Shown piece by piece: positions 1 through 7,906 of a stretch of 12,801 nucleotides of DNA. Position 1 is the stretch's first letter. Every line of letters starts with the position of its first letter. The DNA lies in the NCBI GenBank assembly GCA_017549385.1, contig JAFYUX010000028.1, positions 1-12,801 of the forward strand, read 5' to 3'. The translations under genes and the position numbers were made by a program. The notes beneath the pieces are model-generated. The model ran no database searches. It saw only the letters and a program-made list of their open reading frames with translations, and was not told where the DNA came from. Source of the DNA: Bacillota bacterium. Lineage in GTDB: Bacteria > Bacillota > Clostridia > Peptostreptococcales > Anaerovoracaceae.

Positions 1-1230
1 ATCCTGTAAACTGCGACCGCTGAGGCGGGCAATACCGTATTCTGTAACAACGTAATCTACATCTTCTCTGCTTACTGTTACAGATGAGCCTTCTGTGATG
101 AGAGGCTTGATACGAGAATTTCTCTGGCCCTTTTTTTCGTGAACAGATGTGATTGCAATAACTGATCTGCCCTTGCCGTCGAGGGACATCATCGTGCCTC
201 GTACAAAGTCAACCTGACCGCCGGAACCGCTGATCTGACGAGTACCTGCAGAGCTTGCAACAACCTGGCCCATAAGGTCAACTTCGATGCATGTATTGAT
301 GCTGATCATGTTTGCACAGTTTGCAATTACAACTGGATGATTTACGTCTTTTACTCTCTTGAGCACAACTGCAGGGTTGTGATCAACAAAATCGTAGAGT
401 TCCTGAGTACCCATTACGAAAGTAGTAACCATAGCACCCTGATCCATTGATTTTTTGGAGTTGTTGATAGCACCGCACTTGTAGAGATCCATGAGACCGT
501 CTGTAAGGAGTTCTGTGTGAACGCCGAGATCTTTTTTATTCTTAAGCGCAACGCATACTGCATCTGGAAGACTTCCAATACCAACCTGAATAGTATCGCC
601 GTCGTTTACCAGTGTAGCGCAGTTTTCGCCAATCTTGAGTTCCACATCTGTAAGTACAGATCGCGGAGTGATCGGCATCGGCTCGTCGCATTCGATAATG
701 TGGTCAAATCTGCTGATGTGTACGATGCAATCTTCTGAGTCAGACCATGGCATCTGGCCATTGATCTGAGCGATTACGATATCAGCTGAATCAACGCCTT
801 CCTGAATAAAGTCAGCGATGAGACCACAGCTGCAGTAGCCGTTTTCGTCAGGCTTTGAAACCTGAATCATGAGTACGTTTGTGGGAATATAGCCGGAACC
901 AAACCAGTCGCTAAGCTGATAATAGTAACAAGGATAGAGCTGTACTCTACCTTCAGAGTGATGTTTTCTGGTACCTGAAGAAAGGAAAAGAGATTCGTGA
1001 GTAAAGTTGTCCTTGTACTCCTCGTTGCAGTAATCCTCCACGCCGTGGCTGAGACCGTGCATAATCTTTACATCTTTAAACATAGACGCATTGTCAATCA
1101 GCGCCTGCATGAGTCTCTTTGGTCTTGCAGGACCACCACCTACAACAATACGATCGTGATCTTTTACGTATTTAACTGCTTCGTCTGGTGTACATAATTT
1201 TGATGCGTATAATTCTTTCCAGTCTTTCAT
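1..1230 (-). CDS. Acetyl-CoA hydrolase/CoA-transferase, 4-hydroxybutyrate (butyrate):acetate CoA-transferase type, 3' end cut by window
   Basis: Translating the minus strand from ATG at 1230 gives 410 codons with no stop before the window edge. Family members are about 430-440 residues, so roughly 25-30 C-terminal residues are missing. Visible landmarks are the start MDWKELY-like (MKDWKELYASKLCTPDEAV), QVGIGSLPDAV (about 215-225), GVHTELLTDG (236-245), QISGSGGQVDFVRG in the second half, and VVTEYGIARLSGRSLQD at the end. By family knowledge the Glu in the H-S/T-E motif (E240 here) forms the glutamyl-CoA thioester intermediate. These enzymes move CoA between acetate or butyrate and acids such as 4-hydroxybutyrate in the cytoplasm, in amino-acid or GABA fermentation. 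An AAGGCGG ribosome site lies about 8 bases before the ATG. Family assignment is firm; the exact acyl substrate cannot be read from sequence alone. Confidence 0.93.
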   Translation of the reverse strand, partial: MKDWKELYASKLCTPDEAVKYVKDHDRIVVGGGPARPKRLMQALIDNASMFKDVKIMHGLSHGVEDYCNEEYKDNFTHESLFLSSGTRKHHSEGRVQLYPCYYYQLSDWFGSGYIPTNVLMIQVSKPDENGYCSCGLIADFIQEGVDSADIVIAQINGQMPWSDSEDCIVHISRFDHIIECDEPMPITPRSVLTDVELKIGENCATLVNDGDTIQVGIGSLPDAVCVALKNKKDLGVHTELLTDGLMDLYKCGAINNSKKSMDQGAMVTTFVMGTQELYDFVDHNPAVVLKRVKDVNHPVVIANCANMISINTCIEVDLMGQVVASSAGTRQISGSGGQVDFVRGTMMSLDGKGRSVIAITSVHEKKGQRNSRIKPLITEGSSVTVSREDVDYVVTEYGIARLSGRSLQD

Positions 1231-1256
1231 CTGATTTACCGCCTTTATATCCTTTT

Positions 1257-1271
1257 GATCCCGGAGGGATC
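1257..1271 (-). promoter_or_regulatory. Hairpin in CoA-transferase 5' leader
   Basis: A perfect inverted repeat, GATCCC-3 nt-GGGATC, lies 27-41 bases upstream of the CoA-transferase start codon, inside the predicted leader. The stem is 6 bp and GC-rich at the loop end, with a TCC loop in the mRNA sense. It is not followed by a U run, so it is not a terminator. It could affect mRNA stability or access to the downstream AAGGCGG site. No known riboswitch class was recognised around it. Confidence 0.45.
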
Positions 1272-1336
1272 GTAAATATATTTTTATTAGTCAAAATACA
1301 TTTTTACCAAGAGGAATTTTTCGCCCTTGAAAATTT

Positions 1337-1345
1337 ATTATACCA
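1337..1345 (-). promoter_or_regulatory. Extended -10 promoter for the CoA-transferase
   Basis: Read on the minus strand this is TGGTATAAT: a consensus TATAAT -10 (1342 down to 1337) with the TGn extension directly before it. The expected -35 position holds only TGTTTT-like sequence, so this looks like an extended -10 promoter that does not depend on a good -35. Transcription would start near 1330, giving a leader of about 100 nt that carries the hairpin at 1257-1271. The position between comEC and the CoA-transferase suggests the latter can be transcribed independently of comEC. Confidence 0.6.
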
Positions 1346-1384
1346 TGTGTTGACTATCCAAAACAGAAGATAAATCCGGATTGC

Positions 1385-1405
1385 ATACAGTTTTCTGTAT
1401 TTTTT
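1385..1405 (+). terminator. Small hairpin with T tract, comEC/CoA-transferase gap
   Basis: ATACAG-TTTT-CTGTAT followed by five more T residues forms a 6-bp stem with a T-rich tail on the plus strand. It resembles a weak intrinsic terminator, but the orientation is wrong for the minus-strand comEC gene that ends just beyond it, and no plus-strand gene ends here. On the minus strand the stem is followed by GCAATCC, which would not terminate well. It may block antisense transcription or be chance. The call as a working terminator is weak. Confidence 0.25.
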
Positions 1406-1463
1406 GCTTCGCTGTCTTCTAAAGCACCTTGTCTATGCTCATCCATTTTCAGCAGGCATTTCC

Positions 1464-4052
1464 TTACTCCTTTACAGGATAAATATTCATATTTCCCGAA
1501 CCTGGTGATAAAACAGGATTCATATCCACCATAACTGCTCCCTGAATGTCATTTCTATATACCTCACTGCCGCAGCTTTCCAGCCTGTCTATCGCCTCCT
1601 GAGTTGGATGTCCGTAAACGTTGCGACCGACTTGTATAATGCTGAAGTCAGGATCAACATCGGTTAAAAATGTATCGCTGGACGAATATCTGCTGCCATG
1701 GTGCGCGACTTTAAGTATGTCAGATTTCAGATTATCTCCAACTATCCCGCTAAGCTGATTTTCATAATCCGAATCAATGTCCCCAGTAAAAAGAATACTT
1801 TTCCCCTTATACCAAACCTGATAAACGAGACATATTTCGTTTTCGTCCTGTCCCGAATCCGCTCCCATTGAAGCCAGCACCTTTACGGTGACTCCGCCAC
1901 CAGCATCTATAACATCTCCCGACTTTGCAAATATGATTTTTTCAACGGGCACTCCAGTTTCCTGGGATATTTGACTTACCTGATCTTTATAAACTTCCGA
2001 CACCACCAGAGTACCGATTTTAACTCCGTCTTTTAAAGTCGTAAGTCCTTTATAGTGATCTGTATGTAGATGACTTATGACTGCCAAATCAATCTTTCGG
2101 ATACCGTTGCCCAGAAAATACGGTATCAGCGTGTCAGTTCCCACATCTTTCAGCTCACTGCCGCCGCTGTCACATAAAACGTGTACCCCTTTGTCACCTT
2201 TTATATGGCAGCAATCGCCCTGACCCACATCTACAAATACAGCCTCCGCCAGATTATACTTCCAGCCCGAGGTCCACTGAAATCCCACACCTGCAGTCAG
2301 TATAACCAATACCAGCACTGCAGTTGCCACCTTAGACGGGTTCATTTCTAACCCCATGAATGCTAAGGCCGACTCTCCTTTAATTCCCATTCTCCATCCA
2401 GATCTTATGTCTTTTATCATTCTTTCTCCTGCCTCACTGCAGAAAAAGAAAAGTGCTGCGTAATATATCACCAGAACCGCAATACCTGGTGACGCAACGT
2501 ATCTGAATCCCATAACCTCTTCAGCCATTTTATTAAGATAAATGAGAAATCTGATAATCATCTCCGTCATAGATGCTGCAAAAGCAGTGATTTTATACAA
2601 AAGTATTCCAACACTTGAAAAACTCGTCCCCAGTACGCCCACAGTTGTTCCACCTGCAACGATGCCTCCAGTCAACGCTGCTAAAGCCCAGGCCAACGGC
2701 ATCATCAGCATTCCCAAAGGAACAATTATCCCCGCCAGAGCGATAGAAGGACTGTTTGCAAATATCCCTGCCGGCGAAATATAGTGAAATATATGTGCAG
2801 TAACTGGTGTCATACCCAGTTGCAGACTCAATGTAAGCAGTGCAAAGGAAATCAGTCTTCGCTTAAGCACTACCCTGCTGTATTTTACCAGCGTTACTTT
2901 CTGAGTTTCAAAATCAGGCATCTCCGGCAATTCCACCATTCGTTCCAGTCTCGGCAGTATAACACTTAGAGACAACACTGCCAAAAACGACAGCTGAAAT
3001 CCCGATGAAAACAGCTTTGTGGGACGCACCAGCAGAATCATCCCTCCACAAAATGCTATACAAGTCAGAAAATCGTATCGTCTGTGAGTCACTCGGCCCA
3101 CCATGTTTACAAAAATCATAAAAACAGCTCGTACCACAGATGGAGAAAAACCCGATACCGCAGCGTATCCCAGCATCATCAGCATCAGAGGAACATTCCC
3201 CCAAAAGCTAACGGGCCGGCCCAGAAGCATATAGAAAATCCCATAAACCATACCTACATGTAATCCTGACACCGCCAGAAGATGTCCGGTTCCCACATGC
3301 CTGAAATTCTCCTGTACAGTCTCATCCATCAGCCCATCATCACCAAATAGTATCCCGCAAAGAAGCCCCGCAGTCTGCTGATCCATCAGTTCAAAAGCCA
3401 TATCTTCAAAGCATGTTTTTGCTTTTCCCAGAAAGTGCATCATCTTCCACAGCCCATCCGGTGTATCCATAAACTCAACATCAGCAACATCAACATACAT
3501 TGTGTTATGTATCCCCATGCCTCTCAGGTACAGCGAATAATCAAACCCGCCGGGATTACCAGCCACCCCGGGCTTTTCGAGAGCTCCCCTCACCCGAATG
3601 ACTGCCCCTGTATATCCTGCCACCTCGCCTTTTACATCTTCACCCTCATTTTTATACTCAACCGTCACCAGCACTTTTTCTCTGGTATCACATTCCCTTA
3701 CCGTCAGGGATATTTTACTTTCTTCTTTAACTTCAGCTTTTACGACTCTGCCTTCTATATTTACATCTGTGGCATATAGTTTAGAAACCTTGTGCTCGTC
3801 CACATATCCCATCATTATTCCTGAAATCATACAGATTATGACGATGATAATTCCATTCCTTAATACTTTCTCGGGCTTTGCAATCAGCAACAACCTTATT
3901 AAAACCATCGCCATCAGAACGGTCGTTGCAATTATTACCATCCCTGCTTTATCTGCAACAGCATGCTGTACCGCTACACCAGCCACATAAGCAAAAGCTG
4001 CCAGCACAACAGTTCTCCTCGGCAGATTTTCAAAGCGTAAATTATCCTCCAT
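1464..4052 (-). CDS. comEC: ComEC/Rec2-family DNA internalization protein with C-terminal metallo-beta-lactamase domain
   Basis: This 862-residue protein is the inner-membrane channel that brings single-stranded DNA into the cytoplasm during transformation. Three membrane segments open the protein (about 12-34, 37-58, 66-84). A soluble OB-like stretch follows (about 95-195), then the multi-span Competence domain (about 225-545) with its signature GHLLAVSGLHVGM (256-268). The C-terminal beta-lactamase-like domain starts near 600 with AVFVDVGQGD. It carries the metal motif SHLHTDH (660-666), LFTGD (754-758) and VAHHGS (782-787), all expected for a working domain. Length and order match full-size Firmicute ComEC. 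The ATG is preceded by AAAGGGG about 9-10 bases upstream. No comEA or other competence gene is in view, so whether the host transforms naturally is unknown. Codon use is less biased than in the PBP gene next door, suggesting low expression. Confidence 0.96.
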   Translation of the reverse strand: MEDNLRFENLPRRTVVLAAFAYVAGVAVQHAVADKAGMVIIATTVLMAMVLIRLLLIAKPEKVLRNGIIIVIICMISGIMMGYVDEHKVSKLYATDVNIEGRVVKAEVKEESKISLTVRECDTREKVLVTVEYKNEGEDVKGEVAGYTGAVIRVRGALEKPGVAGNPGGFDYSLYLRGMGIHNTMYVDVADVEFMDTPDGLWKMMHFLGKAKTCFEDMAFELMDQQTAGLLCGILFGDDGLMDETVQENFRHVGTGHLLAVSGLHVGMVYGIFYMLLGRPVSFWGNVPLMLMMLGYAAVSGFSPSVVRAVFMIFVNMVGRVTHRRYDFLTCIAFCGGMILLVRPTKLFSSGFQLSFLAVLSLSVILPRLERMVELPEMPDFETQKVTLVKYSRVVLKRRLISFALLTLSLQLGMTPVTAHIFHYISPAGIFANSPSIALAGIIVPLGMLMMPLAWALAALTGGIVAGGTTVGVLGTSFSSVGILLYKITAFAASMTEMIIRFLIYLNKMAEEVMGFRYVASPGIAVLVIYYAALFFFCSEAGERMIKDIRSGWRMGIKGESALAFMGLEMNPSKVATAVLVLVILTAGVGFQWTSGWKYNLAEAVFVDVGQGDCCHIKGDKGVHVLCDSGGSELKDVGTDTLIPYFLGNGIRKIDLAVISHLHTDHYKGLTTLKDGVKIGTLVVSEVYKDQVSQISQETGVPVEKIIFAKSGDVIDAGGGVTVKVLASMGADSGQDENEICLVYQVWYKGKSILFTGDIDSDYENQLSGIVGDNLKSDILKVAHHGSRYSSSDTFLTDVDPDFSIIQVGRNVYGHPTQEAIDRLESCGSEVYRNDIQGAVMVDMNPVLSPGSGNMNIYPVKE

Positions 4053-4091
4053 ATATAATTTTCCCCTTTTCTAAAACCAATCCCTAAGATA

Positions 4092-4120
4092 ATCTTACAT
4101 ATTTTTCCATCGCTCCGCAA
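4092..4120 (-). promoter_or_regulatory. Predicted comEC promoter
   Basis: On the minus strand TTGCGG (4120-4115) and TAAGAT (4097-4092) are separated by 17 bases, a reasonable vegetative sigma factor promoter. The -10 hexamer forms one arm of the perfect 13-nt palindrome TAAGAT-A-ATCTTA at 4085-4097, so a dimeric regulator could cover it. The predicted start lies near 4085, about 33 bases before the comEC ATG. Confidence 0.4.
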
Positions 4121-4153
4121 TGTTTCTGTAATACTTTATTAATATTGAACGGG

Positions 4154-4182
4154 TTGGATGTAGATTTTCTGCGTGGTATAAT
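4154..4182 (+). promoter_or_regulatory. Predicted promoter of the class A PBP gene
   Basis: TTGGAT (4154-4159) and TATAAT (4177-4182) are 17 bases apart, and the -10 carries a TGG extension (4174-4176). This is a strong vegetative promoter, with the same TGGTATAAT core as the CoA-transferase promoter. The predicted start, about 4189, falls inside the palindrome at 4188-4203. Confidence 0.7.
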
Positions 4183-4187
4183 TTAAT

Positions 4188-4203
4188 ATCCATAATTATG
4201 GAT
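4188..4203. promoter_or_regulatory. Perfect 16-nt palindrome at the PBP transcription start
   Basis: ATCCATAATTATGGAT is a perfect palindrome that begins 5 bases after the TATAAT -10 and so spans the predicted +1. It ends 19 bases before the start codon. The position is typical of a repressor operator. It is AT-rich with no loop, so it is a better dimer-binding site than an RNA hairpin. I do not recognise it as the site of a named regulator. Confidence 0.4.
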
Positions 4204-4222
4204 TTGAACAGGAGATTATATT

Positions 4223-7200
4223 ATGGGAGATAACTTGGGAAAAGATAATGCAAAAAACGGAAGAGTTTCCCGGGACACTATGAGCCAGCTCAGCAGTGGT
4301 TTCAACGAACTTCTGAGCGGTTTCGGATCAGATGATGATATGGAGGTAAAAGACCTTTCAGATCTCGGTCTGGACGACAGCCTGGACTTTTCTTCGTTTG
4401 AAAAAGCTGTTCACAACAGACAAACAATAAAAATAACTACACCTCAAAAGGACGGTCCGGTACCATCTGCAAAAACACCTCAGGAGTCAAAAGGCATTCC
4501 TGAACAGTTCAGAAAATCTATACCGGAACTTGACACAGTCGCACCAGCGGCATCCAAGAAAGAAGATGATGCTATCATGGCAAAATTATTAAGCAAAAAA
4601 CCTAAGAAATCCGGCCCTGCCCCAGAAGGTGGCGACAAAAAGCCGGCAAAGAAAAAGACAAAGAAAAACACATCATTAAAGAAGAAGATTATCAAACTGG
4701 TTCTTCTTTTAGCAGCCCTCTGCGTTGCTTTAGGTATCGTAGTTACAGGATACATTGTTCTGACTACACCAAAGATTGAGCCAGACAATCTCTATGAGCA
4801 GCTGACTCAGTCCACTATCATCTACGATGATACAGGCGAAGCTGTAGATGCAGTTTCCACAAAGGACATGCGTACAAACATTGACTTTGATGCAATGCCT
4901 GAGGACATGAAGGACGCTATCGTAGCTATCGAAGACAAAACATTCTACGACCACAACGGCTTCAATTTTGTACGTATTGCCGGTGCCGTAGTTGAAAAAG
5001 TTACAGGTGGTGGCAAGATCAGCGGTACAAGTACAATCACTCAGCAGCTTGCACGTAACCTCTACCTCACAAACGAACGTTCCATGACAAGAAAGCTCAG
5101 AGAAGCCTACTATACAGTTATTCTTGAAAAGGAACTCACAAAAGAACAGATCTTAGAGGCATACCTCAACACTGTATACCTCGGCTTTAACGCCAACGGT
5201 ATTCAGACTGCCGCTCAGGCATACTTCGGTTGTGACGCCCAGGAACTTTCATTAGCCGAATGCGCAGTACTCGCATCTCTCCCAAAGAACCCTAACGGGT
5301 ACGCACCACTCAAGCGTTATCTCACAGAAGAAGTAGAAGCAGAAAATCCAAACATCATGCTTCAGGACAACACTTACACTACTGTGTATAACGACGGCTA
5401 TAAAGACAGACAGATTCTCGTTCTCAAATTTATGCTCGACCAGGGCTATATCACACAGGAAGAACACGATGCTGCTGTAGCAGTTGATATCAGATCAGAA
5501 CTCAAACCAAGCTCTCTCCTTAATTCAAAAGTAACTTCATACTTCACAGACTACTGTGTTGACGAAGTAATAACAGACCTTGTGGAAGAACTCCACATGG
5601 ACGAAAATACAGCCACAGAAATGGTATATAACGGCGGTCTCAAGATTTACAGTACTCTCAATGTACAGATGCAGCAGATTGCTGAAACAGAATTCTCAAA
5701 TTCAGCAAACTTCCCAAGAGCTACAGGTTATGCAAAGGATGGCGAAGGCAACATCCTCAACAAAAACCGCACAGGCATCCTCATGTACAACAAGGATACG
5801 TACATCAATAGTGACGGCACGTTTACTTTCAGAAACGGCGAATACATGATGAACGAAAACGGCGATCTCGTTATCATCAACGGTTTCAGAGTTAACATCT
5901 ACTCAGTAACTGGTGCAAGTGGCAACAAAATCCCTCAGATAGAGTTTAAAGACCTCTACACTATCAAGGATGGTCTCCTCTACAGCATCGACGGCGGTTA
6001 CCTCACTGGCATCGAAGATCAGTATCTCTCAAGAGACGGCAATGGCAACGCTATTATCAGCGCCGAATTCCTTGCCGCAAACCCGGATTACTTCATCTTT
6101 ACAGACTACACAGTATCTGTTGGACCAGCACACTACACTCTCAGACAGGAAACAGTTCAGCCTCAGGGTGCTATGGTAATCACTGACTACACAAACGGCC
6201 AGATTAAGGTAATGGTAGGCGGCAGAAATATCTCAGGCAAGCTCCTCTACAACAGAGCCGACAATCCACGTCAGCCTGGTTCTTCTATCAAGCCTATCGG
6301 TGTATATGCTCCAGCAATTCAGTCAGGCGTTGACCTCGATACAGGTTGGACAGCCGGCAGTACAATCGAAGACTCACCAAACATCGTAAACGGTAAAGAA
6401 TGGCCTCGTAACTGGAACAACAGCTACGCCGGCTGGGTAACACTCCGTTACGCAATGGAACAGTCTCTCAACGTACCAGCAGTAAGACTCTGCTACAGCA
6501 TTGGCGAATCTTACTCTGCAAAGTACCTCGAAAAGAACGGCGTAACTACACTTGTTAAGGACGGCGACGTAAACGATATGAATGCCGCAGCGTTAGCTCT
6601 CGGCGGTATGGTAAGAGGTATCTCACCTCTCGAAATGGCTTCTGCATATGGTACGTTTGGTAACGGCGGTGTATATGTACAGCCGGTATCATACACAAGA
6701 GTAGAAGACTCACAGGGTAACGTTCTGTTAGAAAAGAACCCTGACTCACACAGAGTATACGACGAAAGCGTTGCTTACATCGTTACAGATATGCTCCGTA
6801 CTGTAGTTTCTAACGGTATCGCAGGCAGAGCCGCAATCGGTAACCAGCCTGTAGCCGGCAAGACAGGTACAACTACTGACAACTGCGACGCATGGTTCGT
6901 AGGTTTCACTCCTCAGTATGCAGCATCTGTATGGATTGGTAACGACGTAAATATCGAACTTTCTTCAGGTTCAGGTGCAGCAGCATCTCTCTGGAGCAAG
7001 ATCATGCGTCAGGTAACTGCAGGCGCTTCTTACGGTTCATTCAACAGCATGCCTTCTGGCGTATACGTTCTCAACGGCGAATACTTCGTAGACGGTACAA
7101 CTCCAACAGGTCCAACACCATCAGCTCTCAGACCTGAAATCTTCTACGACGAAGCAGGCAACGCTTACTACATCGACGAAGAAACTGGTGCATTTATCTT

Positions 7201-7417
7201 CGTAGTTATCGACGAAACAACTGGTGATATCCTCGAGGAAGTAGAACCACCAGAAGGATTTGTAGATCCAAATGCCCCAATCGATCCAAATGCTCCGATT
7301 GATCCAAATAATCCAGGTGGCACTACAGATCCAAACCAGGGTGGCGCTACCGATCCGGTAACACCGCCTGTAACAGACTCTGGCTCGCAGGATACTGCAC
7401 TTCAGCCAGCAGCCTAA
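4223..7417 (+). CDS. Class A penicillin-binding protein (PBP1A family), bifunctional transglycosylase/transpeptidase
   Basis: This 1064-residue enzyme polymerises lipid II into glycan strands and cross-links the peptides outside the membrane. A long cytoplasmic tail (1-154) is acidic near 35-60 and Lys-rich at 121-158. One membrane anchor follows (about 156-181). The GT51 domain (about 195-360) shows AIEDKTFYDHNG with catalytic E237, and GTSTITQQLARN (268-279). An inserted segment of about 150 residues (about 495-645) may be OB-like. The transpeptidase domain then shows S687-S-I-K690, S748-L-N750 and K880-T-G-T883, so all catalytic motifs are intact. The C-terminus is a Pro/Asp/Gly/Thr-rich tail with DPNAPI repeats. 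AGGAG sits 8 bases before the ATG. Strong use of CTC, GTA, AAC and AGA codons suggests high expression. The gene is monocistronic, divergent from comEC, and ends at a strong terminator. Confidence 0.97.
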   Translation: MGDNLGKDNAKNGRVSRDTMSQLSSGFNELLSGFGSDDDMEVKDLSDLGLDDSLDFSSFEKAVHNRQTIKITTPQKDGPVPSAKTPQESKGIPEQFRKSIPELDTVAPAASKKEDDAIMAKLLSKKPKKSGPAPEGGDKKPAKKKTKKNTSLKKKIIKLVLLLAALCVALGIVVTGYIVLTTPKIEPDNLYEQLTQSTIIYDDTGEAVDAVSTKDMRTNIDFDAMPEDMKDAIVAIEDKTFYDHNGFNFVRIAGAVVEKVTGGGKISGTSTITQQLARNLYLTNERSMTRKLREAYYTVILEKELTKEQILEAYLNTVYLGFNANGIQTAAQAYFGCDAQELSLAECAVLASLPKNPNGYAPLKRYLTEEVEAENPNIMLQDNTYTTVYNDGYKDRQILVLKFMLDQGYITQEEHDAAVAVDIRSELKPSSLLNSKVTSYFTDYCVDEVITDLVEELHMDENTATEMVYNGGLKIYSTLNVQMQQIAETEFSNSANFPRATGYAKDGEGNILNKNRTGILMYNKDTYINSDGTFTFRNGEYMMNENGDLVIINGFRVNIYSVTGASGNKIPQIEFKDLYTIKDGLLYSIDGGYLTGIEDQYLSRDGNGNAIISAEFLAANPDYFIFTDYTVSVGPAHYTLRQETVQPQGAMVITDYTNGQIKVMVGGRNISGKLLYNRADNPRQPGSSIKPIGVYAPAIQSGVDLDTGWTAGSTIEDSPNIVNGKEWPRNWNNSYAGWVTLRYAMEQSLNVPAVRLCYSIGESYSAKYLEKNGVTTLVKDGDVNDMNAAALALGGMVRGISPLEMASAYGTFGNGGVYVQPVSYTRVEDSQGNVLLEKNPDSHRVYDESVAYIVTDMLRTVVSNGIAGRAAIGNQPVAGKTGTTTDNCDAWFVGFTPQYAASVWIGNDVNIELSSGSGAAASLWSKIMRQVTAGASYGSFNSMPSGVYVLNGEYFVDGTTPTGPTPSALRPEIFYDEAGNAYYIDEETGAFIFVVIDETTGDILEEVEPPEGFVDPNAPIDPNAPIDPNNPGGTTDPNQGGATDPVTPPVTDSGSQDTALQPAA
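7265..7314 (+). repeat. 18-bp tandem repeat in the PBP C-terminal tail
   Basis: Two full copies (7265-7282 and 7283-7300) and a partial third encode DPNAPI, DPNAPI, DPNNP at residues 1015-1031. The copies differ at third codon positions, so the repeat is kept at the protein level. It forms part of a flexible extracellular Pro/Asp-rich tail, perhaps a wall-spanning linker. Repeat number could vary between strains. Confidence 0.7.
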
Positions 7418-7431
7418 ATCAAAAAAGACAA

Positions 7432-7464
7432 AATCCCAAAGGCAAATCGCCTTTGGGATTTTTT
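7432..7464 (+). terminator. Strong intrinsic terminator after the PBP gene, probably bidirectional
   Basis: AATCCCAAAGGC and GCCTTTGGGATT form a perfect 12-bp stem around a 5-nt loop, followed by a T run. It begins 14 bases after the PBP stop codon. On the minus strand the same stem is followed by TTTTGTCTTTTTT, so it can also end transcription of the convergent yhbY gene. Confidence 0.92.
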
Positions 7465-7520
7465 ATTGCTATTTATGATTTTTCGAGGCAATCTGCCACG
7501 TGATTTAGAAAAAGTATTAA

Positions 7521-7823
7521 CTACTTTCTCTTTTCCTTTGGGAGCTCGATGAGCTTCTTTTCTGACTGTCTGTAAAGGGAGAACTTTCTGCCGATTACCT
7601 GAACAACATCTGCACCGATAGCATCAGCTGAATCGTTTGCAAGAACCTTGAGATCGTCCATGCAACCTTCCTGTACCTTTACCTTTACGAGTTCGTGAGC
7701 GTCCAGAACCTTTTCAAGTTCGTCGAGAACTGTGCCTGTAAGACCATTTTTACCGATATATACAGTAGGCTGGATATCCTGAACCATCTTTCTTAAAAAA
7801 CTTCTCTGCTTGCTTGTTATCAT
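7521..7823 (-). CDS. yhbY: YhbY/YqeI-family CRM-domain RNA-binding protein
   Basis: This protein of 100 residues consists almost entirely of one CRM domain, matching the usual 95-105-residue length of the family. The GxxG RNA-binding loop is GKNG in VYIGKNGLT (22-30). It follows the typical N-terminus ITSKQRSFLRKM and precedes the usual L-x-x-x-E-LVKVKV region and the VVQVIGRKFSLYR strand. Homologues associate with the large ribosomal subunit precursor, so a role in ribosome assembly is the likely function; this is family knowledge. The start ATG has AAAGGA about 11 bases upstream. The gene is convergent with the PBP gene and appears to be transcribed alone or by read-through from cls, 125 bases upstream. 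Its codon bias resembles that of well-expressed genes. Confidence 0.94.
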   Translation of the reverse strand: MITSKQRSFLRKMVQDIQPTVYIGKNGLTGTVLDELEKVLDAHELVKVKVQEGCMDDLKVLANDSADAIGADVVQVIGRKFSLYRQSEKKLIELPKEKRK

Positions 7824-7856
7824 TAAATGTAGATTCCTTTCTGCAATTTACTCTTA

Positions 7857-7885
7857 TCCGGAATGCCGTGTATCGCGTTTCCGGA
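7857..7885 (-). promoter_or_regulatory. TCCGGAA/TTCCGGA hairpin in the yhbY leader
   Basis: TCCGGAA (7857-7863) and TTCCGGA (7879-7885) form a 7-bp stem around a 15-nt loop, 34-62 bases upstream of the yhbY start. There is no U tract behind it on the minus strand, so it is not a terminator. It lies between the predicted promoter and the ribosome site and could tune yhbY translation or mRNA stability. Function is unproven. Confidence 0.4.
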
Positions 7886-7906
7886 GGAATCGCAAGACAT
7901 CAGCGT

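Noticed and set aside
517..1373. Three short plus-strand open frames opposite the CoA-transferase
   Set aside because: They lie antisense to a clearly conserved CDS or its leader, have no good ribosome sites and show Cys/aromatic-rich, non-protein-like composition.
4480..4954. Antisense open frames across the PBP N-terminal region
   Set aside because: They mirror the low-complexity Lys-rich coding sequence on the other strand, with no initiation signals.
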